DNA from: TMP-86 sp044226865
GTDB lineage: Bacteria > Pseudomonadota > Gammaproteobacteria > Steroidobacterales > Steroidobacteraceae
Direction: 5' to 3'
Length of the DNA: 64,000 bases
Assembly: GCA_044226865.1 (NCBI GenBank)
Contig: JBGAGE010000005.1
Coordinates: 62,001-126,000 of the forward strand
How positions within the stretch are numbered: the stretch's first letter is position 1; every line of letters begins with the position of its first letter. A program made the position numbers and the translations under genes. Below are positions 7,329 to 15,010 of the stretch, one piece after another. The notes beneath the pieces were generated by a model that saw only the letters and a list, made by a program, of their open reading frames with translations, was not told where the DNA came from and ran no database searches.

Positions 7329-10300
7329 TCAGAACTTCCCGTAATAGCCTTCTTTGAGCGCATCGAACAGATTGGCGGCGGTGTGCATCTCGCCGTCGTA
7401 TTCGATCTGCTCATCCCCCCTCGCCTTCACCTCGGTGCCATCCTCCAGGGTGAACACATAGGTGGTGTTCTTGAGATCCTGCTCCTTCACCAGCACGCCC
7501 TGGAAGGCCTCTGGATTGAAGCGGAAGGTGGTGCAGCCCTTCAGGCCCTGCTCATAGGCATACAGGTAGATGTCCTTGAAGTCCTCGTACTTGTAGTTCG
7601 TGGGCACGTTGGCCGTCTTCGAGATGGAGGAATCCACCCACATCTGCGCTGCAGCCTGGATGTCCACGTGTTCCTTCGGGCCGATGTCGTCCGCCGACAC
7701 GAAATACTCGGGCAGCTTCTCGGCGGGCACGGTGGAATTGGGCATGGCGCGCGGATTGACCAGCTCCCGGTAGGCCAGCAGTTCGAAGGAGAAGACATCG
7801 ATCTTTTCCTTGGACTTCTTGCCCTCGCGGATCACGTTGCGGAAATAGTGATGCGCGAACGAGGGCTCGATGCCGTTGGAGGCATTGTTGGCGAGCGAGA
7901 GCGAAATGGTGCCGGTGGGCGCGATCGAGGTGTGATGCGTGAAGCGCGCCCCCACCTCGGCCAGGTCATCCACCAGTTCCGGCGCGGCTTCGGCGATGCG
8001 CTGCATGTAGCGGCTGTAGCGCGCATGCAGCACCCGGCCCGGAATCTTGGCGCCCACGCGCCAGCCATCGCGCGCCATCTCGGGGCGCTTGCGCAGCATC
8101 TCGGCGGTGACCGTGAACTCCTCGGTCATGATGGGCGCGGGGCCCTTCTCGCGCGCCAATTCCAGGCCCGCTTCCCAGCCGGCGACGGCCATTTCGCGTG
8201 CCACGTTCTGGGTGAAAGCCACGGATTTCTTCGAGCCGTACTTCATGCACAGCATGGTGATGGTCGAGCCCAGGCCCAGGAAGCCCATGCCATGGCGGCG
8301 CTTGCGCAGGATCTCGCGGCGCTGCTGCGGCAGCGGCAGGCCGTTGATCTCGACCACGTTGTCGAGCATGCGCGTGAACACCTTGACGACCTTGCGGTAG
8401 GTCTCCCAATCGAAGCGCGCTTCTTCGGTGAAAGGATCCACCACGAACTTGGTGAGGTTGACCGAGCCCAGCAGGCAGGAGCCGTAGGGCGGCAGGGGCT
8501 GCTCGCCACAATTGTGCGCATGCAGGCCATTGGCATCGAAGGTGTTGATGCCCGGGACCTGCACATCGTAGACATCTTCCACGCCGGCCGGGGTCACGGA
8601 CTGCACCGTGGCCGCGAACCGCTCACGATTCAATCGACGGCGGTAACCCGCCAGTGCCGCGGACAATCGCGCGGCCTTCACGGTGTCGGCAAAACCCACC
8701 TGCACGGCGAACTGCCGCAGGTTCTCGCCGCTGATCACCAATTCATGCTGGGCGCGCGTTTCATAGACAGCGCTGCCGCCGCGCCCATCGGGCAACAGCT
8801 GGGCATCCGCCTCGCGCCGGTCGCGGTAAATGCTGGAAGCGACACCCAAGCGCAGCAACATGCGCTGCGCGGCCTCGAGCAAGGCCACATCCGATTGCGC
8901 CAGGCGCACCGAGCAGCCCTTGGCCTGCGTGCCCTGTACCGAGCCGTCCGCATCGAACAGCCCGCGCAGCAGGCCGCGGTGGAAGTCGCTGGAGGTGCGC
9001 TCCATGGCCGCAGTAATGGTCTTGTGGCCCGCTTTCACGCCGAAGCTCACCGCAAGCTCGCTCAACCCCGCCAACCGCATGCGACACTCGCCGCGGCCGG
9101 CGACGGCGTTCCAACCCTTGAAATCGTTGCGACGCGCCATGCCACGCGCGGCATTCTCGGCCGCGCGCATCACACCCGCCACGCCAGGTCGCGCCACATC
9201 GCCGCCCGCAACCGCTTCGCCCGGCCATACCGATAGCACGGCGCGCTCGCCGGCCAAGGTGCCATCTCCGATCAGGAGGCCGAGCAAGTAACCTTCCTCA
9301 TGCGTATACGCGCCGCTCCAAGCGGCATTGCGCCGGTGATCGTTGAGCAGAACCTGATCGCCGGGCTGCAATTCACCGGCCGTGCACCAAGCCGTCTCGC
9401 TGCTCCAGCGCGTCTGCCGGATGATCTTTCGGACGCGATGATCCGCCGTGAGCCGCAGACTGTGGCCCTCGGCCGTGCACAACTCCATCACCGGCTTGGT
9501 GGCGGTGCGGAAGAAGCCCTGTGCGCCGCTGATGTGATCGACGCCGTCGACGCGCGCCGCAAATGGCCTGCCGATGAGCTCAGCGACCTGCCGCGGACCC
9601 GCGCCCGTCTGCACCCAGGTATCCGCCGTGACGCACGGGTTGGTGGCGCGGATGTTCTCGTCCCACCAGTTGTTGTTCATCTCATTGACCTTGTCGATGA
9701 GGATGAAGCCCGGCTCGGCGAAGTCGTAGGTGGAGGACATGATCACGTCCCACATGCGGCGCGCGGGCAGCGTCTTGTAGATCTTGCAGGCGACCAGGCC
9801 TTCTTCATTGCTCACATAGGCATCGTTGTGCGGCCACTCGCGCCAGACGAACTTGGTGGCATCGGATAAGTCCATGGTCTCGGCGTCGAATTCCTTGCGG
9901 CTTACCGGGAAGGCGAGTTTCCATTCGGAGTCGCTCTTGACCGCCTTCATGAATTCATCGGTGATGAGCAGGGAAAGATTGAACTGGCGCAGGCGCCCGG
10001 CCTCGCGCTTGGCGCGCACGAACTCCAGCGCGTCCGGATGGCCCACATCGAAGGTGCCCATCTGCGCACCACGGCGGCCGCCGGCGGAGGACACGGTGAA
10101 GCACATCTTGTCGTAGATATCCATGAACGACAGCGGGCCGGAGGTGTAGGCGCCGGCGCCGGACACGTAGGCGCCACGCGGGCGCAGCGTGGAAAATTCA
10201 TAGCCGATGCCGCAGCCGGCCTTGAGGGTGAGCCCGGCCTCGTGCACCTTGCCCAGGATGTCGTCCATGGAATCGCGGATATTGCCGGACACGGTGCAAT

Positions 10301-10601
10301 TGATGGTGGAGGTGGCGGGCTTGTGCTCCAGCGCACCGGCGTTGGAGGTGACCCGGCCGGCGGGGATGGCGCCATGACGCAGGGCCCAGAGGAATAGTTC
10401 GTACCAGGTCTGGCGGTCGGCGTCGTTTTCCACATCCGCGAGCGCACGCGCCACGCGCTGATAGGTTTCATCCATCGACGTATCGATGGGCGCGCCGTCC
10501 TTGGAAGTCAGCCGGTACTTCTTATCCCAGATGTCCAGCGAGGCTTCTTGATAAGGAATGGTGTTGACGCTGTTGTTCTGAATTTTAACCACCGTATTCA
10601 T
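7329..10601 (-). CDS. nrdJa: NrdJa, adenosylcobalamin-dependent ribonucleotide reductase large subunit, containing an intein
   Basis: A precursor of 1090 residues that should splice to 715. It reduces ribonucleotides using an adenosylcobalamin-generated thiyl radical, so it needs no oxygen. Family blocks seen: GRVTSNAGALEHKPATSTIN near residue 85, LKAGCGIGYEFSTLRPRGAY, DVGHPDALEFVRAKREAGRL, then the active-site motif NPCGEQPLPPYGSCLLGSVN, which is interrupted by the intein, and later GMGFLGLGSTITML and HHTSIAPTGTISL. The NxCxE catalytic triad only exists after splicing. The ATG at 10601 gives the expected family N-terminus; AGGAG lies about 14 bases upstream. The gene heads an nrdJa-nrdJb-mltD string. 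NrdR-like boxes lie upstream, and no cobalamin riboswitch was seen. Confidence 0.94.
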   Translation of the reverse strand: MNTVVKIQNNSVNTIPYQEASLDIWDKKYRLTSKDGAPIDTSMDETYQRVARALADVENDADRQTWYELFLWALRHGAIPAGRVTSNAGALEHKPATSTINCTVSGNIRDSMDDILGKVHEAGLTLKAGCGIGYEFSTLRPRGAYVSGAGAYTSGPLSFMDIYDKMCFTVSSAGGRRGAQMGTFDVGHPDALEFVRAKREAGRLRQFNLSLLITDEFMKAVKSDSEWKLAFPVSRKEFDAETMDLSDATKFVWREWPHNDAYVSNEEGLVACKIYKTLPARRMWDVIMSSTYDFAEPGFILIDKVNEMNNNWWDENIRATNPCVTADTWVQTGAGPRQVAELIGRPFAARVDGVDHISGAQGFFRTATKPVMELCTAEGHSLRLTADHRVRKIIRQTRWSSETAWCTAGELQPGDQVLLNDHRRNAAWSGAYTHEEGYLLGLLIGDGTLAGERAVLSVWPGEAVAGGDVARPGVAGVMRAAENAARGMARRNDFKGWNAVAGRGECRMRLAGLSELAVSFGVKAGHKTITAAMERTSSDFHRGLLRGLFDADGSVQGTQAKGCSVRLAQSDVALLEAAQRMLLRLGVASSIYRDRREADAQLLPDGRGGSAVYETRAQHELVISGENLRQFAVQVGFADTVKAARLSAALAGYRRRLNRERFAATVQSVTPAGVEDVYDVQVPGINTFDANGLHAHNCGEQPLPPYGSCLLGSVNLTKFVVDPFTEEARFDWETYRKVVKVFTRMLDNVVEINGLPLPQQRREILRKRRHGMGFLGLGSTITMLCMKYGSKKSVAFTQNVAREMAVAGWEAGLELAREKGPAPIMTEEFTVTAEMLRKRPEMARDGWRVGAKIPGRVLHARYSRYMQRIAEAAPELVDDLAEVGARFTHHTSIAPTGTISLSLANNASNGIEPSFAHHYFRNVIREGKKSKEKIDVFSFELLAYRELVNPRAMPNSTVPAEKLPEYFVSADDIGPKEHVDIQAAAQMWVDSSISKTANVPTNYKYEDFKDIYLYAYEQGLKGCTTFRFNPEAFQGVLVKEQDLKNTTYVFTLEDGTEVKARGDEQIEYDGEMHTAANLFDALKEGYYGKF
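8511..9635 (-). mobile_element. intein with LAGLIDADG homing endonuclease, inserted in NrdJa
   Basis: A 375-residue protein-splicing element inserted after Asn-Pro of the NPCGE active-site motif. Splicing blocks are intact: Cys1 in CVTADTWVQTG; block B with LTADHRV (the TxxH histidine); C-terminal VQVPGINTFDANGLHAHN followed by the extein cysteine, with the penultimate His and terminal Asn both present. The middle has two LAGLIDADG-like helices, LLGLLIGDGTL and LRGLFDADGSV, so the endonuclease may still be active. The +1 extein nucleophile is the reductase's own radical cysteine (codon at 8508-8510). Precise ends were read from the codons at 9635 and 8511. Confidence 0.95.
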
Positions 10602-10714
10602 GGGTCAAACTTTCGCTCCTGGCTTCAAACGGTGCTCAATGCAATTGACGTCGGAGGCAGGTGTTGGCGGCCACCGACGCTGCGAATAGCTGACGGTGTA
10701 GCGCCGGCAGGCGA

Positions 10715-10730
10715 CTACTACATCTTGTGT
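10715..10730. promoter_or_regulatory. NrdR-like box 1
   Basis: The 16-mer CTACTACATCTTGTGT agrees with the NrdR consensus as I recall it (acaCwAtATaTwGtgt) at 12 of 16 positions. It lies about 114 bases upstream of the nrdJa ATG and just downstream of a TTGACG/ATAACC promoter-like pair on the minus strand, where a repressor of reductase genes would be expected to bind. Confidence 0.5.
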
Positions 10731-10892
10731 CAGGGGCGAGAAGGTTATGTCGCCCCCGTGGGATGCGTCAAGAATTTTTTTCCCACCCGCCGTGCCAGAT
10801 ATTCCCTTCAATGACAATGAGTTAAGGGATTATACCGGCGAATTTCCGCAGGGCCGATTTAACAATACCGTGCGCGGATTTTCTGAGCGCAA

Positions 10893-10908
10893 ACGCAATA
10901 TCTTGTGT
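10893..10908. promoter_or_regulatory. NrdR-like box 2
   Basis: ACGCAATATCTTGTGT matches 14 of 16 positions of the recalled NrdR consensus. A weaker inverted partner with the core CCACAAGATAT begins at 10932. The distance to nrdJa is nearly 300 bases, so it may act on an upstream start near the TATAAT at 10829-10834. Confidence 0.5.
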
Positions 10909-11055
10909 CCACCCACCTTTGCACAAGCTATCCACAAGATATGCGGCCGCTCTCCCATTGACAGGTGGAAACCGGCGTTGAAATGACCGCTGCGGCCCAC
11001 ATGACAGGTGGCACACGATGAACATCGCCAACCATTCAAAGTAGGAGCATCCGCC

Positions 11056-11472
11056 ATGACTGTTTTGCGTTACGAGCCCTGGGCTCTCCGCTTGTTCAAC
11101 ACCGCGTCGGCTACGCCCTCGGCCACGGCTGCGGATTCGGGTGCCTGGCTCCCGGCCGCGGACATCTACGAGGAGCCGGCGCAGTTCCTGCTGCACCTGG
11201 ACCTGCCGGGCGTCGACCCCGCGGATGTGGAAATCACCTCCGAACACGGCGTGCTCACCATCCGCGGCAGCCGCGGATTGCAACGCCAAGACGCCCACGA
11301 GGGCTATCGCCGCATCGAGCGCCTGAGCGGCAATTTCCAACGCCGCTTCACGCTGCCCGAGACCGCGGATGCGCAGAACATCCGCGCCAAGGCCAGCAAT
11401 GGGGTGCTCGAGATCATCATCCCGAAACTGGCGCAGGTGCAACCGCGCAAGATCCAGGTGGAAGCAGCCTGA
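11056..11472 (+). CDS. Hsp20-family small heat shock protein
   Basis: A 138-residue holdase chaperone. The alpha-crystallin domain covers roughly residues 35-130: DIYEEPAQFLLHLDLPGVDPADVEI, then GVLTIRG, an RIERLSGNFQRRFTLPE strand, and the A-x-x-x-NGVLEI signature (KASNGVLEIIIPK). The start is the ATG at 11056 with GTAGGAG 9 bases upstream; an in-frame alternative start at 11008 lacks this. It is followed by a strong terminator and the Do-type protease gene, a natural pairing of holdase and envelope protease although they act in different compartments. Confidence 0.93.
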   Translation: MTVLRYEPWALRLFNTASATPSATAADSGAWLPAADIYEEPAQFLLHLDLPGVDPADVEITSEHGVLTIRGSRGLQRQDAHEGYRRIERLSGNFQRRFTLPETADAQNIRAKASNGVLEIIIPKLAQVQPRKIQVEAA

Positions 11473-11528
11473 CGATGAGGCCGGCCGCGGCGCCCTCATC
11501 AGGTGCTGCGAGGGGCGTGTAAGATAAC

Positions 11529-11560
11529 GGCCCGGGTGGAACTATCCACCCGGGCCTTTG
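11529..11560 (+). terminator. Rho-independent terminator after hsp20
   Basis: A perfect 11 bp GC-rich stem (GGCCCGGGTGG / CCACCCGGGCC) with a 6-base loop AACTAT, followed by TTTG. A second weaker hairpin (GATGAGG / CCTCATC) lies just upstream, directly after the stop codon. The stem ends about 46 bases before the protease start, so it may also limit read-through into that gene. Confidence 0.75.
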
Positions 11561-11602
11561 TCCGTTGACGGGCATCAAATGCTGACAACAAAAGGATTTC
11601 GA

Positions 11603-12967
11603 ATGAGTTTGCGCAACACCGCGGTTTGCGTCGGTCTGATGACCCTGGCACTCGGCGCCACCATCCCCGCTCATGCGGTACAACCCGCGGCGATGGGAGA
11701 ATCCCCCGTTCCCTCGCTGGCCCCCATGGTCAAGCGCGTGTCGCCCTCGGTGGTCAACATTGCCACGCGCGGCACCATCAAGGAACAGGGTCAGCGCAAT
11801 CCGCTGCTGGATGATCCCTTCTTCCGCCGCTTCTTTCCGGATGCGCCCGATCAAGGACCGCGGGAGCGCCAGTTCCAGAGCGCCGGCTCCGGCGTCATCG
11901 TCGACGCCAAGAACGGTTACATCATCACCAATCACCACGTCGTCGAGAATGCCAGCGAGATCACCATCACGCTGCTCGACAACCGTTCCTTCACCGCCAA
12001 GGTGGTGGGGAGCGATGAGGGTTCGGACGTGGCGGTGCTGCAGGCCAAGCAGCCCAACCTGATCGCCATGCCGCTGGGTGATTCATCCAAGCTCGAGGTC
12101 GGCGATTTCGTCGTCGCCATCGGCAATCCGTTCGGACTGCAGCACACGGTCACCTCCGGCATCGTCAGCGCGCTGGGCCGCTCGGGAATCAACCCGGATG
12201 GTTACGAGGATTTCATCCAGACGGATGCCTCCATCAATCCCGGCAACTCGGGCGGCGCCCTGGTGAACCTGCGCGGTGAACTGGAAGGCATCAACTCCGC
12301 CATCCTGTCGCGCAGCGGCGGCAACATCGGCATCGGCTTCGCCATCCCGGTCAACATGGTCAAGAGCATCATGGACCAGTTGATCAAGTACGGCGAAGTC
12401 AAGCGCGGCGTGCTCGGCGTGAACATCTACGATGTGACCCCGGAAGTGGCCAAGGAATTCGACCTCACCGAGACGCGCGGCGCGCTGGTGGCGGGTGTCG
12501 TGCAGGGTTCGGCCGCCGACAAGGCCGGCGTGAAGACCGGCGACATCATCGTGTCGATCAACGGCGTCAACACCAAGGGGGCGGGTGAACTGCGCGCCAC
12601 CGTGGGCATGCTGCGCGTCGGCGACAAGGTGGAGATCGGCCTGCTGCGCGATGGCAAGCCGCGCAAGGTCACGGCCATCATCAGCGAAAAGGCGGATGCC
12701 GATGCGGGCGACGGCGCGGCGGTGAACCGCGCGCTGGAAGGCGCCGACCTGGCCGATGCCGGCAACGACGCCGGCGTGGTGGTGCGGTCGGTGCAGGAAG
12801 GAAGCCCCGCGGCGCAGGCAGGCTTGCGCAGCAATGACACCATCCTCGCCGTCGGCCGCACGCGGGTCGGCAACCTCAAGCAGTTCCGCGAGGCGATGAA
12901 GGGTGCGAAGGTGGCCTTCCTCAACGTCAAGCGCGGCTCGGCCGTGCTGCTCATCCCCATCCGCTAG
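11603..12967 (+). CDS. Do-type periplasmic serine endoprotease (DegP/DegQ family)
   Basis: A 454-residue envelope quality-control protease. The signal peptide ends near IPAHA. The trypsin-like domain carries the triad histidine in ITNHHVVENA, aspartate in GSDVAVLQ and serine in INPGNSGGALVN. Two PDZ domains follow, the first around residues 270-360 (GVLGVNIYDVTPE, GVKTGDIIVSINGV) and the second shorter one at the C-terminus (GSPAAQAGLRSNDTILAVGR). The ATG at 11603 has AAAGGA upstream; earlier in-frame TTG starts overlap the terminator. DegP, DegQ or MucD assignment within the family is not resolvable by eye. Confidence 0.94.
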   Translation: MSLRNTAVCVGLMTLALGATIPAHAVQPAAMGESPVPSLAPMVKRVSPSVVNIATRGTIKEQGQRNPLLDDPFFRRFFPDAPDQGPRERQFQSAGSGVIVDAKNGYIITNHHVVENASEITITLLDNRSFTAKVVGSDEGSDVAVLQAKQPNLIAMPLGDSSKLEVGDFVVAIGNPFGLQHTVTSGIVSALGRSGINPDGYEDFIQTDASINPGNSGGALVNLRGELEGINSAILSRSGGNIGIGFAIPVNMVKSIMDQLIKYGEVKRGVLGVNIYDVTPEVAKEFDLTETRGALVAGVVQGSAADKAGVKTGDIIVSINGVNTKGAGELRATVGMLRVGDKVEIGLLRDGKPRKVTAIISEKADADAGDGAAVNRALEGADLADAGNDAGVVVRSVQEGSPAAQAGLRSNDTILAVGRTRVGNLKQFREAMKGAKVAFLNVKRGSAVLLIPIR

Positions 12968-12973
12968 GATCCC

Positions 12974-13954
12974 ATGCGCACACTGTCCATCTGCATCCTG
13001 GGGGGCACCGGCTTCGTCGGCACGCGGCTGGTGTCGCGCCTGATTCGCTCCGGCCACCGCGTGACCGTGCTGACGCGTAATCGCGAGCTGCACAAGCACC
13101 TGCTGGTGCTGCCGGGGTTGACGCTGCTGGATTGCGATGTCTACGACGCCGGCGTGCTGAGCGAGCATTTCCGCGGCCAGGACGTGGTGATCAACCTCGT
13201 CGGCATCCTGAACGAGAGCTGGTTCGGCGATGGCTTCCGCAAGGCGCATACCGAGCTGACGCGCGGCGTGCTGCAGGCCTGCCGCTCCGCGGGCGTGACC
13301 CGCCTGCTGCAGATGTCATCGCTCAAGGCAGACGTGAACGCGCCCAGCCATTACCTGCGCAGCAAGGGCGAGGCGGAGAAGATCATCCGCGAGCAGGCGG
13401 GCGATGTGGACTGGACCATCTTCAAGCCCTCGGTCATCTTCGGTCCCGGCGACTCGTTCCTGAACCGCTTCGCCGGGCTCCTGGCACGCATTCCGCTGGC
13501 ATTCCCGCTGGCGCGCGCCCAGGCGCGCATGCAGCCCGTGTTCGTCGATGACGTCATCGAAGCCATGGTGCGCTCGCTGCACGGCGGCGTGGCCAGCCGG
13601 CAGACCTTCGAGCTGGGCGGCCCACATCAGTATTCCCTGCGGCAGATCGTGGAGATGGTGGCGCAGCTCACCAACTTGCGCCGCTGGATCATGGGATTGC
13701 CGGATTTCCTCGGCCGGGCGCAGGCGTTCATCATGAACTTCGTGCCGGGGCGGCCGTTTTCCAGCGACAACTTCCAGTCGCTCACCGTGGACAGCGTCTG
13801 CAGTGGCCCGGGGCTTGCGGCCCTGGGGATCACCGCGCAGGCCATGCCCGGCGTCGCCCGCACCTACATCGGTTCATTTGAGGACAACGCACGCCTGTCC
13901 GAATGCCGCGAGCACAGCGGCCGCGGCAAGACGGCGTCCGCCGCGAAGCCCTGA
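12974..13954 (+). CDS. NAD(P)-binding epimerase/reductase, complex I NDUFA9-like
   Basis: A 326-residue extended short-chain dehydrogenase. The nucleotide-binding glycine motif ILGGTGFVGTRLVSRL begins at residue 8; strand 4 reads DVVINLVGILNES, and the active-site region has MSSLKADVNAPSHYLRSKGEAEKIIRE (YxxxK as YLRSK). The substrate-side block FKPSVIFGPGDSFLNRFA is typical of the NDUFA9/YfcH-like atypical SDR branch. It starts 6 bases after the protease stop and so is likely co-transcribed. Its substrate is not known; bacterial members are often near quinone or respiratory genes, but no such gene is adjacent here. Confidence 0.85.
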   Translation: MRTLSICILGGTGFVGTRLVSRLIRSGHRVTVLTRNRELHKHLLVLPGLTLLDCDVYDAGVLSEHFRGQDVVINLVGILNESWFGDGFRKAHTELTRGVLQACRSAGVTRLLQMSSLKADVNAPSHYLRSKGEAEKIIREQAGDVDWTIFKPSVIFGPGDSFLNRFAGLLARIPLAFPLARAQARMQPVFVDDVIEAMVRSLHGGVASRQTFELGGPHQYSLRQIVEMVAQLTNLRRWIMGLPDFLGRAQAFIMNFVPGRPFSSDNFQSLTVDSVCSGPGLAALGITAQAMPGVARTYIGSFEDNARLSECREHSGRGKTASAAKP

Positions 13955-13958
13955 CCTC

Positions 13959-15008
13959 TCAAGCGCCGCCGCATGACTCCCGGTCGCGCTGCCCGGCAGG
14001 CATGCCGGCCAGCGCGCGCACGCGCTCGTAGAACCGCGGCAGGTCGCCACCGGTTTCGTGCAACAGGCGTTCCATTCCCGGCACGCAGCGCTGGTAGGTT
14101 GACACCGAGGCCAGGTGTGCATTGTTGAGCGCCTGCGCGAAAAACGCCCGGAAAGGCGCCTCCCTGCCCCAGGCCGCGCTGAGTCCGCGATACTCTTCCT
14201 GCAATTGCGCGAAGCGCTCCGCTTTGCGGCGGCGCATCTCCCCGGGAGCGAGCCGCAGCTCATACAAGCGCTGCAGGTCGGCGCGTGCGCCTTGCAGCAG
14301 CACGTTGACGCGCGCCGCGCGCTCCTGCCACGAGCGCCAGTCATCCAGCTCCCGCCCGCGCCCCGCCGCGCGCAACCAGCGCATCACGCCTTCCTGTTCG
14401 ACCACCGTCGCCAGCGCTTCGTTGAAATCCGAATCGCCCTTCACGTAGATGAGCTGATGTGTCAGCTCGTGGAACACGATGGCGGCGAGCTGCGCTTCCG
14501 ACCATCCGAGCATGCTGTTGAGGATGGGATCATCGAAATGCCCCAGGGTGGAGTATGCGGGCACGCCGGCGACGCTCACATCCAATCCGTGCGCCTGCAA
14601 TGACGCTGCAAATCGCACGGCCCCGCTCTCCCTGAAATACCCGCGATAAGCGACGCAGCCGGCCACCGGGAAGCACCACTGCCGCGGCTCCACGGAGAAC
14701 TCCGGCGCCGCCACCACGTTCCAGACCACATAGGGCCGCTTCAAATCCGCGTATTGGCGATAGCTGCCGTTGTCGGGGAGATGCAATTCTTGCGATGCGA
14801 ATCGCCGGATGGAGGCGACCAACGCCAGTTGCGAGCGGACGGACGCCGGCGTCCCGGGATCCGCGATGACTCGCTCGATGGGCCGGCGCTTCGACATCAC
14901 GGCAAGCTGGCCACCGGCGGCCTGCATGAGGTAGCAGCCGGGCAGGAGGCTGGCAATCGCGGCAAGGGCCGCGGCTCGGGCCAGCCGCGCGATGCTGCTA
15001 CTATTCAT
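13959..15008 (-). CDS. predicted zinc aminopeptidase, lipoprotein
   Basis: A 349-residue protein with an N-terminal signal and lipobox (IASLLPGC), so probably attached to an envelope membrane. The metalloprotease motif HELTH is present in AAIVFHELTHQLIYVKGDSDFNEALATVVEQEG, where the downstream FNEALAT glutamate is the likely third zinc ligand. The block WCFPVAGCVAYRGYF and the spacing match the uncharacterised predicted aminopeptidase family (PF10023, from memory). The gene ends 5 bases from the reductase gene, convergently, and begins 2 bases from the divergent cca gene, leaving no room for a separate promoter between them. Confidence 0.85.
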   Translation of the reverse strand: MNSSSIARLARAAALAAIASLLPGCYLMQAAGGQLAVMSKRRPIERVIADPGTPASVRSQLALVASIRRFASQELHLPDNGSYRQYADLKRPYVVWNVVAAPEFSVEPRQWCFPVAGCVAYRGYFRESGAVRFAASLQAHGLDVSVAGVPAYSTLGHFDDPILNSMLGWSEAQLAAIVFHELTHQLIYVKGDSDFNEALATVVEQEGVMRWLRAAGRGRELDDWRSWQERAARVNVLLQGARADLQRLYELRLAPGEMRRRKAERFAQLQEEYRGLSAAWGREAPFRAFFAQALNNAHLASVSTYQRCVPGMERLLHETGGDLPRFYERVRALAGMPAGQRDRESCGGA

Positions 15009-15010
15009 GC

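Larger units (their letters stand above)
10602..11055. other. 454-base divergent regulatory region between nrdJa and hsp20
   Basis: No gene is evident. It holds two good and one degenerate NrdR-like box, a perfect TATAAT hexamer on the minus strand (10829-10834) without a recognisable -35, a minus-strand TTGACG (about 10766-10771) roughly 17 bases ahead of a weak ATAACC, and a plus-strand TTGACA at 10958-10963. A near-match to a DnaA box (CTATCCACA, 10928-10936) is also present. B12-box sequence typical of a cobalamin riboswitch was looked for and not found. Confidence 0.5.

Noticed and set aside
10928..10936. CTATCCACA as a DnaA box
   Set aside because: Only one near-match; DnaA control of nrd genes is known elsewhere but a single box is weak evidence.
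10602..11055. Cobalamin riboswitch ahead of the B12-dependent reductase
   Set aside because: No B12-box-like sequence was seen.
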